Source of the DNA: DASQPA01 sp963757335
GTDB lineage: Bacteria; Acidobacteriota; Thermoanaerobaculia; Multivoradales; UBA5704
Length of the DNA stretch: 64,000 nucleotides
Direction: 5' to 3'
Assembly: GCA_963757335.1 (NCBI GenBank)
Contig: CAVWRJ010000025.1
Span: forward strand, 682,001-746,000
Part shown: piece by piece, positions 39,301-47,191 of the stretch
Numbering within the stretch: position 1 is the first letter of the stretch
How the letters are laid out: every line of letters starts with the position of its first letter
Made by a program: the position numbers and the translations under genes
Notes under the pieces: model-generated
Databases searched by the model: none
What the model saw: only the letters and a program-made list of their open reading frames with translations
What the model was told of the DNA's origin: nothing

Positions 39301-39713
39301 CTGGAGAGGTCTTTCTCGATTCGGGTATCTTCATCGCCTTCCTGATCCGTCGTGATCGGCAGCACGAAGCCGCCGACTCCCTGTTCTCGGACCCGCCGCA
39401 GAGCTGGTGCACATCTCTTCTGGTTGTCGCCGAGACCTATAGCTGGTTTCTGCACCGCCATGGTGAAGATGCAGCCCGGTCCTTTCGGTCGCTTCTTGGG
39501 GAGTTCCCAACCTTGGAGCTTCTCGGTACCGAGTCGGCGCACCACGCAGCGGTCGAGAGGAAGCTGGATGCCCTTCGAGGCTCCAAGCTGACCTACGTCG
39601 ACGCTTCGAGCCTCGTCTGGGTCACCGAGCGGAAGATCAAAACCGTTTGGGGTACGGACCATCACCTGGCGATCGAAGGCGCGCATGTTACTCCGGGCCC
39701 TCCTGACGTCTGA
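39297..39713 (+). CDS. PIN-domain toxin (VapC type)
   Basis: The 138-residue PIN protein has VFLDSGIFIAFLIRRDRQHE (first Asp), SLLVVAETYSWFLHRHG (Glu), LTYVDASSLVWVTERKIK (Asp) and VWGTDHHLAIEG (Asp). The start GTG at 39297 overlaps the antitoxin stop. It is a predicted Mg-dependent RNase. A second PIN pair lies 2.5 kb away at 42222. Confidence 0.87.
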   Translation: MTGEVFLDSGIFIAFLIRRDRQHEAADSLFSDPPQSWCTSLLVVAETYSWFLHRHGEDAARSFRSLLGEFPTLELLGTESAHHAAVERKLDALRGSKLTYVDASSLVWVTERKIKTVWGTDHHLAIEGAHVTPGPPDV

Positions 39714-39746
39714 GGGGAGACAACCGGCCGTGCACACTTCCCTCCC

Positions 39747-41081
39747 ATGACCGCCCCCACCTTCGCCCGGCGTCTCACCCTTTTCGACGCCACGATGATC
39801 GTCATCTCCGGGATCATCGGCTCCGGCATCTTCATCAACCCCTACGTCACGGCGCAGAAGGTCCACACCCCCTTCCTCATCGTCGCGGTCTGGGTCGCTG
39901 GGGGCGTCATCGCGCTCTTCGGGGCCTTCGTCTTCGCCGAGCTTTCGACCGTCCTCCCTCACGTGGGGGGGCAGTACGCCTTCTTCCGCGAGGCTTTCCA
40001 CCCGCTCGTCGCCTTTCTCTACGGCTGGGCGCTCCTCTTCATCATCCAGTCCGGGGCGACGGCGGCGGTGGCGGTGGCATTCGCTAAGTACGTCGGGCGG
40101 ATCGTGGGCCTACGGGACGAGTGGCTCACCCCGCTCGCGGTCGCCATCCTCTTGGGCGTCGCCGGGTTCCACGCTCTGGGGATCAAGCCGGGGGCGATCC
40201 TCTTGAACACCCTCACCTTCACCAAGACCGTTGCCCTGGCAGCTCTCATCGTCGGCGCCTTCCTCCTCGCCCACGGCTCGGGGCTGGTCCTGACGCCGGT
40301 CCTCCCGCCGGGCCTCTCCGGGGGTCTCCCCGTGCTCTCGGCCTTCCTCGCCGGACTCGTCCCCGCGATGTTCGCCTACGGCGGGTGGCAGAACCTCAAC
40401 TACGTCTCAGAAGAGGTCAAGGACCCGCAGCGGAACCTCCCCCGGGCCATCCTCCTCGGGGTCTTCTGCGTCATCGCGGTCTACGTCTCGGCGAACGTCG
40501 CCTACGTCCATGTCCTGACCGCGCCCGGCCTCGCCGCTACCCAGACCCCGGCGGCGGACGTGGCGGCGCGGCTCGTCGGAGAGACCGGGGCGAAGGCGAT
40601 CAGCTTCTTGATCGTCGTTTCGACCTTCGGATTCCTGAACCTCTCGCTCCTCGCCGCGCCGCGGGTCTACTACGCCATGGCGAAGGACGGCCTCTTTTTC
40701 AGCTCGCTCGCCCGGTTGAGCCCGCGCTTCCGGGCGCCGACCGCGGCGATCCTCCTCCAGGGGGTTTTAGCCGCCTTCTTCGCCTTGACCCGCACCTACG
40801 ACCGCCTGCTCTCCTACGCGGTCTTCGCCGATTGGATCTTCTTCGCCCTGGCCGGAATCTCGCTCCTCGTCCTCCGCCGGAAGATGCCGGACGCCCCGCG
40901 CCCCTTCGCCACCCCCGGCTACCCCGTCGTCCCCCTCCTCTTCGCCCTCGCCGGGATGGGGATCGTCGTCAACATCTTCTTCACCGATTTCAAGAATGCG
41001 CTGGCGGGCACCGTGGTGCTGGCGCTCGGCGTCCCGGTCTACCTGTTCTGGAGCCGCTTGAAGCGGCGGCGGCAGGCATGA
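39747..41081 (+). CDS. APC-family amino-acid permease
   Basis: The 444-residue protein has about 12 membrane helices. The first carries DATMIVISGIIGSGIFINPY, the substrate-binding GSGIF loop of APC transporters. Helix 3 has LPHVGGQYAFFREAF and helix 6 YGGWQNLNYVSEEVKDPQRN. It probably exchanges or imports an amino acid. Its stop overlaps the start of an aminotransferase gene (ATGA), which suggests that the transported amino acid is the aminotransferase's substrate. Confidence 0.9.
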   Translation: MTAPTFARRLTLFDATMIVISGIIGSGIFINPYVTAQKVHTPFLIVAVWVAGGVIALFGAFVFAELSTVLPHVGGQYAFFREAFHPLVAFLYGWALLFIIQSGATAAVAVAFAKYVGRIVGLRDEWLTPLAVAILLGVAGFHALGIKPGAILLNTLTFTKTVALAALIVGAFLLAHGSGLVLTPVLPPGLSGGLPVLSAFLAGLVPAMFAYGGWQNLNYVSEEVKDPQRNLPRAILLGVFCVIAVYVSANVAYVHVLTAPGLAATQTPAADVAARLVGETGAKAISFLIVVSTFGFLNLSLLAAPRVYYAMAKDGLFFSSLARLSPRFRAPTAAILLQGVLAAFFALTRTYDRLLSYAVFADWIFFALAGISLLVLRRKMPDAPRPFATPGYPVVPLLFALAGMGIVVNIFFTDFKNALAGTVVLALGVPVYLFWSRLKRRRQA

Positions 41082-42175
41082 GCGTCAAGGCGAGCGTCTA
41101 CATGCGCTGGGCCAAGGAGCACGCTGCGGCCCGCTACAACCTGGCGAACAGCGGCCTCCTGGGCTGTACGACGGCGGATCTCGCGTTGGAGCCGGGCGAT
41201 CTCTTGGACGATCTCCTGGTCAATGCGCCGGACGCCGGGAGCCGGGACGGCTTTCCGCCCTTGAAAGAGGCCATCGCCACGCAGTATGGGGTAAGGCCCG
41301 AGCAGGTGGTCCTCGCCGAGGGGACTTCCGGGGCGAACTTCCTCGCCTTCTCGGCCCTGGTCGAGCCGGGGGACGCGGTGCTCGTCGAGCAGCCCACCTA
41401 CGAGCCGCTCCTGGCCGCCCTGGAATTCCTCGGTGCCCAGATCGAGCGCTTCGCCCGCCGCTTCGAGGAGGGCTACCGGCCGGACTTCGACCAGATCCGG
41501 CAGCGGCTCAAAGAAGGGGTGCGCCTCGTCGTCCTCACCAACCCCCACAATCCCACCGGCGTCCTCCTCGCCCCGGAGGACGTGGCCGAGATCGGCCGCC
41601 TCGCCGCCGCGGCAGGCGCCCGGGTTCTCGTCGACGAGGTCTACAGAGACACCTGGTTCGAGGAAGCGGCGCCCTCGCACGTCCACCTCGGGCCGCACTT
41701 CCTGGCCACGAGCAGCCTGACCAAGAGCTACGGCCTCTCGGGTCTGCGCTGCGGCTGGATCTTGGCCGCCGAGGACCTCGCCGACCGGATGCGGCGCACC
41801 TACGACCTCATGGCCGCGGGCGGCTCCATGCCGGGCCAGACCTTGGCCACCGCCGCCTTCCGCCAGCTCCCCCGCTTCGCCGCCCGAAGCCGGGGCATCC
41901 TCGATCCCAACCTCGAACTCGTACACGCCTTCTTGAAAGAGCACGAGGAGCAGTTGGAGTGCGTCGTCCCAGAGCGCTCGATGACCGTCTTCCCGCGCCT
42001 GCGAAACGCGGCGGACAGCGAGCCCCTCCACGACCGGCTGCGGCAGCTCGAAACCTCGATCGTTCCAGGCAAGTTCTTCGAGGCCCCGCGGCACTTCCGG
42101 CTGGGCTTCGCGGTCAGGACGGAGGACGTGGCAGCGGGGTTGGAGAGGCTGGGGCGGGTACTGCGGGGAGGGTAG
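41078..42175 (+). CDS. Class I/II PLP-dependent aminotransferase
   Basis: I choose ATG 41078 over an upstream open frame because it overlaps the permease stop. The 365-residue protein has LTNPHNPTGVLL, VLVDEVYRDTWF, and SSLTKSYGLSGLRCGWIL with the PLP lysine. It lacks part of the N-terminal arm of longer aspartate aminotransferases. The substrate is probably the amino acid carried by the permease upstream. Confidence 0.9.
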   Translation: MSVKASVYMRWAKEHAAARYNLANSGLLGCTTADLALEPGDLLDDLLVNAPDAGSRDGFPPLKEAIATQYGVRPEQVVLAEGTSGANFLAFSALVEPGDAVLVEQPTYEPLLAALEFLGAQIERFARRFEEGYRPDFDQIRQRLKEGVRLVVLTNPHNPTGVLLAPEDVAEIGRLAAAAGARVLVDEVYRDTWFEEAAPSHVHLGPHFLATSSLTKSYGLSGLRCGWILAAEDLADRMRRTYDLMAAGGSMPGQTLATAAFRQLPRFAARSRGILDPNLELVHAFLKEHEEQLECVVPERSMTVFPRLRNAADSEPLHDRLRQLETSIVPGKFFEAPRHFRLGFAVRTEDVAAGLERLGRVLRGG

Positions 42176-42184
42176 GTAGGAGCC

Positions 42185-42213
42185 TTGACCGATATAGGTA
42201 CCCTATATATAGG
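42185..42213 (+). promoter_or_regulatory. Promoter with overlapping operator palindrome
   Basis: TTGACC at 42185 and a TATA-rich -10 region at about 42204-42213 resemble a sigma-70 promoter. Between them ATATAGG and CCTATAT (42192-42208, 3-nt centre) form a perfect inverted repeat. AT-rich sequence of this kind is rare in the window. It precedes the ribbon-helix-helix antitoxin gene and fits an autoregulatory operator. Confidence 0.65.
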
Positions 42214-42221
42214 ATGGGCTT

Positions 42222-42452
42222 ATGAAGCCCATTTCCCTGCATGTGCCGGATGAGGCCTACAGCGAGCTTAGAACTCTGGCGACCCGCCGGGGTCAGCCGG
42301 TTGCGGCGCTGATCCGGCAAGCGATGATGGAGTACCTGGCGCGAGAGTCGGGCCGCAGCATTTCTCTGTTCGATCTCGCGCCCCATCCGAGCGGTCCTCT
42401 GCTGGAGCCTTGGACGCGTTCGGAGCTGCTGGACGAAATGCGCAACCGATGA
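42222..42452 (+). CDS. Ribbon-helix-helix antitoxin
   Basis: A 76-residue protein, PISLHVPDEAYSELRTLATR then QPVAALIRQAMMEYLARES, with the ribbon-helix-helix pattern. The C-terminus, PHPSGPLLEPWTRSELLDEM, would contact the toxin. It overlaps the PIN gene by 4 nt and follows an operator-like palindrome. Confidence 0.83.
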   Translation: MKPISLHVPDEAYSELRTLATRRGQPVAALIRQAMMEYLARESGRSISLFDLAPHPSGPLLEPWTRSELLDEMRNR

Positions 42453-42843
42453 TCCTCGGCCTCGACACGAATGTGCTGGTGAGCTGGACCATGGCGGGGG
42501 CACCCATCATGCCTGGCGCCTCGGTCTCACCCCGCAGGTCCTCTATGAATTTTTGCACGTCGTCACCGACGCCCGCCGCTTTCCGGAGCCCCTGCCAATG
42601 GACCGCGCTCGCGAGCTGGCGACCAATCTATGGGACGCCGCGGAGGTGGAGCGAATCGTACCTTCTGCGAGTGTCGTGCCTCGGACGCTGGAGCTGATCG
42701 GACGCTTCGGGCTGGGTCGCAAGAGGATTCTCGACACCGCGCTCGCCGCCACCCTGGAAGCTGCCGGCGTACGCCGCCTCGCCACCTTAAACGGCGCCGA
42801 TTTCGCGATTTTTCCGTTCCTCGAAGTCGTAGTGCCACGCTGA
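42449..42843 (+). CDS. PIN-domain toxin (frameshift)
   Basis: The N-terminus ILGLDTNVLVSWTMAG carries the first PIN aspartate. Near 42495, in a G run, one base is missing. The remainder continues in the -1 frame: THHAWRLGLTPQVLYEFLHV (Glu), RKRILDTALAATLEAAGV (Asp) and LATLNGADFAIFP (Asp). All four acidic positions survive, so the gene is probably intact in the cell. Its 3' end overlaps the minus-strand gene at 42787. Confidence 0.78.
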
Positions 42844-43192
42844 GACCTCATGCGGGCTCCTGCCGGCAGGCTCGCCGGCCGATGCCGGTTCCCGCTCCAG
42901 CTCGCAGAGGACGAAGACCCCGTGGGTGTACGGTGGATCGAAGTCGTTCGTGGCCTGCGCGAGGTCGAACCAGAGATCCCAGGCCCGATCGAGCTCCTCG
43001 GGGGTCATGTCCTTGAGGTTCAGGTCGTCTTCACTCAGCAGTTCCATCGTTCGAGTCTCCCAAGGCCAGGGGATTGCGAGTCCTTGCTCATCATGGCCAA
43101 CCGGTAGAAACACCACCGCCTGACCCGAGGCGAGCAGCGATATCTCCCTCCTCGTTCAGCTCCCGGGTTAGGTCGAAATAGAGGTTGTTCAT
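42787..43192 (-). CDS. Hypothetical acidic protein (frameshift)
   Basis: The start is ATG 43192 (MNNLYFDLTRELNEEGDIAA). The frame shifts near 43118, and the protein continues VVFLPVGHDEQGLAIPWPWE, LNLKDMTPEELDRAWDLWFD and THGVFVLCELE. The merged product is about 134 residues, strongly acidic and Trp-rich, with no signal peptide. I do not recognise the family. The last 56 bp overlap the PIN gene on the other strand, so the stop may be earlier. Confidence 0.5.
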
Positions 43193-43304
43193 CGGCCATG
43201 ACTATAGCCCGAGCGACGGAATCCCTCCGCGCGGCCGCGCGGCTCGGGCGGTGAAGCGGCCGGACGTTCGGGTCCAAAGGGCGGTCATTCCCCCTCGGCT
43301 GTCA

Positions 43305-43556
43305 GTCGTCGTCAGCCGAGGGGCAGCGGCTCCCCTTGAGCTGGCGGTCATCGCCAACCGAGGGGCAGCGACTCCCCTCGAGCTGACGGTCGTCGTCGTC
43401 CGAGGGGCAGCGGCTCCCCTTGGGCTGGCGGTCGTCGCCAGCCGAGGGGCAGTGACTCCCCTTGAGCTGACGGTCGTCGTCAGCCGAGGGGCAGCGACTC
43501 CCCTCAAGCTGGCGGTCGGCGACAGCCGAGGGGCGACGGCTGCCCCTGGAACGGAT
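43305..43556. repeat. Second 42-bp tandem array (six units) with hairpins
   Basis: Units of exactly 42 bp start at 43305, 43347, 43389, 43431, 43473 and 43515, the last being diverged. Each contains CGAGGGGCAGCG(A/G)CTCCCCT, where GAGGGG and CCCCTC (or CCCCTT) form an inverted repeat. All reading frames stay open and give 14-residue repeats, but none has a supporting start. The array lies 85 bp before a small secreted-protein gene. Period and hairpin design equal those of the unrelated array at 1428. Confidence 0.85.
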
Positions 43557-43640
43557 CGTGCACAGTTTTTTGCTTGAAGCTCCATCCGGGTGAGGCGCCT
43601 CGCCTCGCCAATCGGATCTGAAACTGAAGGAGAGAGAATT

Positions 43641-44081
43641 ATGAAGAAAACTACGATTCTTGCCGCCCTGGCGCTGGCTGCCACCTTCGCCACGGCCGCG
43701 CCTGCCCCGGCAGCGGCGTTGACCAAGTGTGAGATGCGGTACGACATGAAGGAGTGGTCGATCTTCTACAAGCAGGGGAAGGGTGCGGGCACCATCACCT
43801 GCGACAACGGCCAGAAGGCCGACGTCACCCTGGAAGCCAAGGGCGGCGGCCTGACCGCCGGCAAGGGCCAGATCCGCGACGGCCTCGGCAAGTTCTCCGA
43901 TGTGGCGGACATCGCCGACATCTTCGGCACCTACGCTACGGCCGGCGCCTCGGCCGGTGCGGGCAACTCCGCCGCCGCCACGGCGATGACCAAGGGCGAG
44001 GTCTCGCTCGCCCTCTCCGGCAAGGGGCAGGGTATCGAGGTCGGCGTCTCCTTCGGCAAGTTCACCATCACCCGGAAGTAG
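43641..44081 (+). CDS. Small exported protein, paralogue 1
   Basis: The ATG at 43641 follows AAGGAGAGAG. The 146-residue protein has a signal peptide (ILAALALAATFATAAPAPAAA) and a mature domain with two conserved cysteines (KCEMRYDMKEWS and GTITCDNGQKA). GLGKFSDVADIADIFGTYA follows, and the C-terminus is MTKGEVSLALSGKG...FGKFTITRK. About 60% of residues are shared with the protein encoded next. I do not recognise a named family; a periplasmic or surface beta-rich protein with one disulfide is likely. A terminator follows. Confidence 0.8.
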   Translation: MKKTTILAALALAATFATAAPAPAAALTKCEMRYDMKEWSIFYKQGKGAGTITCDNGQKADVTLEAKGGGLTAGKGQIRDGLGKFSDVADIADIFGTYATAGASAGAGNSAAATAMTKGEVSLALSGKGQGIEVGVSFGKFTITRK

Positions 44082-44101
44082 ACTTCCCACTCGGGGCAAA
44101 G

Positions 44102-44135
44102 AGAGGCGGCCGCCCTTCGGGGTGCCGCCTCTTTC
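44102..44135 (+). terminator. Intrinsic terminator after paralogue 1
   Basis: AGAGGCGGC (44102) pairs with GCCGCCTCT (44124) and is followed by TTCTGTCT. It separates the two paralogous genes, so each is probably its own transcription unit or is read through in part. Confidence 0.7.
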
Positions 44136-44165
44136 TGTCTCTAAACTCGGCAAGGGAGAGAAAAG

Positions 44166-44633
44166 ATGAAGAGAGCTACGACTTGGGGAGGAATGGGAGC
44201 GCTCACTCTGGCGGCGCTCGTCGCGTCGGCCGCCATGGTTCCGGCGCCGGCGGCAGCGTCCGCCGGGCGGACGGACTGCAAGATGCGGTTCTCGCTCAAG
44301 GGCTGGTCGGCCTTCTACAAGGTCGCCCACGGGCAGGGGACGATCACCTGCGACAACGGCCAGAAGGCGACGGTCGTCCTCTCGGCCAAGGGTGGCGGCG
44401 TGACCGCCGGCAGGTCGGAGATCCGAAACGGCCTCGGCAAGTTCAGCGAGGTGCCGAACATCTCGGAGCTCTTCGGCACCTACGTCCAGGCCAATGCCAC
44501 GGCCGCCGCGGGCCGCTCCGCCGGGGCCTCGGCGATGACCAAGGGCGAGGTCTCGCTCGCCCTCTCGGGCAAGGGCACCGGGATCGAGCTCGGCGTCGCC
44601 TTCGGCAAGTTCACCATCACCCGGAAGCGGTAG
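44166..44633 (+). CDS. Small exported protein, paralogue 2
   Basis: A 155-residue protein with a longer signal peptide (ALTLAALVASAAMVPAPAAA) and the same domain as its neighbour: DCKMRFSLKGWSAFYK, GTITCDNGQKATVVLSAKGG, GLGKFSEVPNISELFGTYV, MTKGEVSLALSGKGTGIELG. The Ala/Gly-rich loop before MTKGE differs in sequence between the two. It is a clear tandem duplication, both copies kept intact, which argues for a conserved role that cannot be named. A strong terminator follows. Confidence 0.8.
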   Translation: MKRATTWGGMGALTLAALVASAAMVPAPAAASAGRTDCKMRFSLKGWSAFYKVAHGQGTITCDNGQKATVVLSAKGGGVTAGRSEIRNGLGKFSEVPNISELFGTYVQANATAAAGRSAGASAMTKGEVSLALSGKGTGIELGVAFGKFTITRKR

Positions 44634-44664
44634 CAAGGGCACGCGGGTACCGGAGGCAAGAAAG

Positions 44665-44699
44665 AAAAGGCCGGCCCCCGCGAGGGGACCGGCCTTTTT
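44665..44699 (+). terminator. Intrinsic terminator after paralogue 2
   Basis: AAAAGGCCGG (44665) pairs with CCGGCCTTTTT across a GC-rich inner stem (CCCC-GCGA-GGGG). It ends in a T run and probably works in both directions, since the DegP-type gene converges from the other side. Confidence 0.85.
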
Positions 44700-44726
44700 C
44701 AGGGTTGTGCTCGTCTTACCGTTGCC

Positions 44727-46322
44727 TTACGGCACCTTGACCACCGCCCAGAAGGGCTGCGGCTTGCCACCGCCCTGCTGCTGCGGCGCCAGGCGCTCGA
44801 CGTAGAGACGGAGGAAGCTGCCGGACTTGGCACCCTTCACCGTCCTCTCGAAGTCGCCGACGCTCCCGACCGTCTGGCCGTTGATCTCGGTGATGATGTC
44901 GCCGGGACGGACCCGCGCGTCGTAGAGCGGGGAGGTCGGCGCCACGTTGGTGACGATGATCCCCTTCAAACCGCTCGGGATGCCGTGCCCCTGCCGCATC
45001 TCGGAGGTCAGGTCGTCGTACTGCAGACCCAGCCAGTCGATGCCGCTCTCCCGGTCGGGCCGGGTCTCCTCGGTCTGCGCGCTCTGGGTGGGCCGCTCGC
45101 CGAGCCGGACGTTGCGGTCGAGAGGCTGACCGTTGCGCAGGAGACCCAGGGTCACCGTGGCGTTCGGACCCTTGTCGGAGACGTAGTTGATGAGGTCGCG
45201 GGTGGTCGCGACCTTGCGGCCGTCGACCTTGACGATGATGTCGCCGTGCTGCACGCCCGCCTTGCCGGCCGGGGTGTTCTCGTCGACATTGCCGACCAGG
45301 GCGCCGTCGGTCGAGGGGAGACCGAAGGCCTGGGAGGTCTGGTAGTCGAGGTTCTGGATCTGGATGCCCAGGTAGCCGCGGCTGACCTTACCCTTTTCCC
45401 GCAGCTGCGGCAGGATGCCGCGCAGAGTGTTGACCGGCACCGCGAAGCCGATGTTCTCGGCTCCGTAGTTGATCGCCGTGGCGATGCCGACGACCTGACC
45501 GTCGAGGTTGATCAGGGGGCCGCCGGAGTTGCCGAAGTTGATCGCGGCATCGGTCTGGATGAAGTTCTCGAACGAGACGTCGTTGATGCCGATCGACCGG
45601 CCCTTGGCGCTGACCACACCAGTGGTCACGGTCTTGTCGAGGTTGAGCGGGTTGCCGACCACCATGATCCAGTCGCCGACCCGGGTCCGATCGCTGTCCC
45701 CGAGCTCCAGGAAGCGCAGGGGCCGGCCGGCATCGATCTTCAAAAGGGCGATGTCGGTCGCCTGATCGGCGCCCTTGACGGTCGCTATGTAGTCACGGTT
45801 CTCGAGGTGGACCTTGACGCTGGTCGCGCCTTCGATGACGTGGTAGTTGGTCACCACCAGGCCGTCCTGGCTGATGACGAAGCCGCTGCCGCCGGCATCG
45901 GAACGGCGCTCGGCACCTCCCGGGTTGCCCGGGCCGGAGCCGTTGCCATCCTCATCTCCGCGCCCGCGGGGGCCGAAGAAGAACTCGAAGGGGTCCTGCT
46001 GGCCTTGACCCTGACCCTGGCCCTGACCGAGACCACCGCGGCCACGGCCGCGCCGCTGGGGGGAGGCCTTCTCGATGGTCGCGGCCTGGATCGACACCAC
46101 CGCCGGATCTACCGCCTCGGCGAGGTCGGCGAAGCTCGGCAGGCCGTGCGAAGTGGCAAGGCCACCGTTCGCCACCAGTTGGGTGGCGGACAGGGTCGAG
46201 GTCTGCGGGGCGGTCATGCCGGGTACTGTCAGCTGCAGCCCTCCCGCGAGGACCATGCCGAAGATGACCGCTCCCACGACCAGCAACGTGGTTGCGACGT
46301 GGTGCGTGCGGGGTGTGTTCAT
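44727..46322 (-). CDS. Do/DegP-type periplasmic serine protease with two PDZ domains
   Basis: I start at ATG 46322 (MNTPRTHHVATTLLVVGAVIF), which has GGAGACAG upstream; the frame stays open beyond it but lacks protein character. An N-terminal membrane anchor or signal precedes a Gly/Gln-rich linker. The protease triad is TNYHVIEG (His), TDIALLKIDAG (Asp) and GNSGGPLINLDG (Ser). Two PDZ domains follow (RGYLGIQIQNLDYQ and GIDWLGLQYDDL regions). It degrades or refolds misfolded envelope proteins. About 530 residues, normal for the family. Confidence 0.93.
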   Translation of the reverse strand: MNTPRTHHVATTLLVVGAVIFGMVLAGGLQLTVPGMTAPQTSTLSATQLVANGGLATSHGLPSFADLAEAVDPAVVSIQAATIEKASPQRRGRGRGGLGQGQGQGQGQQDPFEFFFGPRGRGDEDGNGSGPGNPGGAERRSDAGGSGFVISQDGLVVTNYHVIEGATSVKVHLENRDYIATVKGADQATDIALLKIDAGRPLRFLELGDSDRTRVGDWIMVVGNPLNLDKTVTTGVVSAKGRSIGINDVSFENFIQTDAAINFGNSGGPLINLDGQVVGIATAINYGAENIGFAVPVNTLRGILPQLREKGKVSRGYLGIQIQNLDYQTSQAFGLPSTDGALVGNVDENTPAGKAGVQHGDIIVKVDGRKVATTRDLINYVSDKGPNATVTLGLLRNGQPLDRNVRLGERPTQSAQTEETRPDRESGIDWLGLQYDDLTSEMRQGHGIPSGLKGIIVTNVAPTSPLYDARVRPGDIITEINGQTVGSVGDFERTVKGAKSGSFLRLYVERLAPQQQGGGKPQPFWAVVKVP

Positions 46323-46604
46323 TTTTGCTTCTGTCTCCTTTCTCAATCTCACGCTCGTACCATGGCGTAAGCAAGCGGCCTGCCACTGAAATTCCCGAGG
46401 GGAGACGGGTGTTTTAAAGGATGCGACGTGCCACTTTGGCACGCAAAAAGGGCGGGCGGTGAGGGGAGACGAAGGCTGCTGGAAGCGGGCTCCGGCCTCG
46501 CCGGAGGTTCGACGGCAAGAGGCAGGGCGCAACCCACTGAGCTTGAAGGGGTGCCCGTTATGGGCTATGATACCGACTGGCCAGCTTGCCCGGACCGGGA
46601 AGGA

Positions 46605-46629
46605 AGTGGGCGTCGTGCCCACTTTTTTT
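46605..46629 (+). terminator. Attenuator-like hairpin in rimP leader
   Basis: AGTGGGC (46605) and GCCCACT (46617) form a 7-bp stem with a 5-nt loop, followed by seven T residues, only 22 bp before the rimP start. A terminator placed inside the leader of the rimP-nusA-infB operon matches the known design of autoregulated operons in which NusA level sets read-through (rimP-leader elements). The 328 bp between the divergent degP-type and rimP starts hold no gene. Confidence 0.75.
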
Positions 46630-46651
46630 GTTGGCGGCAAGTACGGTGGAC

Positions 46652-47131
46652 ATGAGAGAAGTCAATAGCGGCGGCAGGGTCGCCCCGGAGCTGGTCGCGG
46701 AGTTCGAGAGCATCGCGCGCGCTTCAGATTGCGAGCTGGTACAGGCGGAGCTCAAGGGCAACGTCCTTCGCTTGATCCTGGACAAAGAGGAAGGGATCTC
46801 CCTCGACGACTGCCAGCAGATCGCGAAGCACGTCTCGGCGTACTTGGATGTCGTCGATTTCGGCCGGAGCCGCTACGTGCTGGAGGTCAGCTCGCCGGGC
46901 CTCGACCGGCAGCTCTACGGACCGCGGGACTACGCGCGTTTCGTCGGCCGCCTGGCACGGGTGACCTTCGCCGAGCCCGAGGGGAAGAAGCGCACGGTCG
47001 TCGGACGCCTGCAGGCGTTCTCGCCGGAGCCCGCCCCGGGGGTGGTGACGGTGATCCCGGAGCCCGCGGGCGAAGAGCTCGAGTTGCGGTTGGAAGACAT
47101 CAAGCTGGCTCGCCTGGAGATCGAACTGTAG
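46652..47131 (+). CDS. rimP: Ribosome maturation factor RimP
   Basis: I choose ATG 46652, after the leader hairpin. The 159-residue protein has the RimP N-domain (DCELVQAELKGNVLRLILDK, EGISLDDCQQIAKHVSAYLD, YVLEVSSPGLDRQLYGPRDY) and the SH3-like C-domain (LRLEDIKLARLEIEL). RimP is needed for 30S subunit maturation. First gene of the translation operon. Confidence 0.93.
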   Translation: MREVNSGGRVAPELVAEFESIARASDCELVQAELKGNVLRLILDKEEGISLDDCQQIAKHVSAYLDVVDFGRSRYVLEVSSPGLDRQLYGPRDYARFVGRLARVTFAEPEGKKRTVVGRLQAFSPEPAPGVVTVIPEPAGEELELRLEDIKLARLEIEL

Positions 47132-47191
47132 GATCGAATTCTAAGCTCGAACTCCTCAGGATCGAGCGTTGAGTGAAGGAAAAAAGGACTT

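Noticed and set aside
41078..42175. Much longer fusion protein upstream of the aminotransferase
   Set aside because: The upstream open frame is an out-of-frame shadow of the permease gene. The ATG overlapping the permease stop gives a normal-length enzyme.
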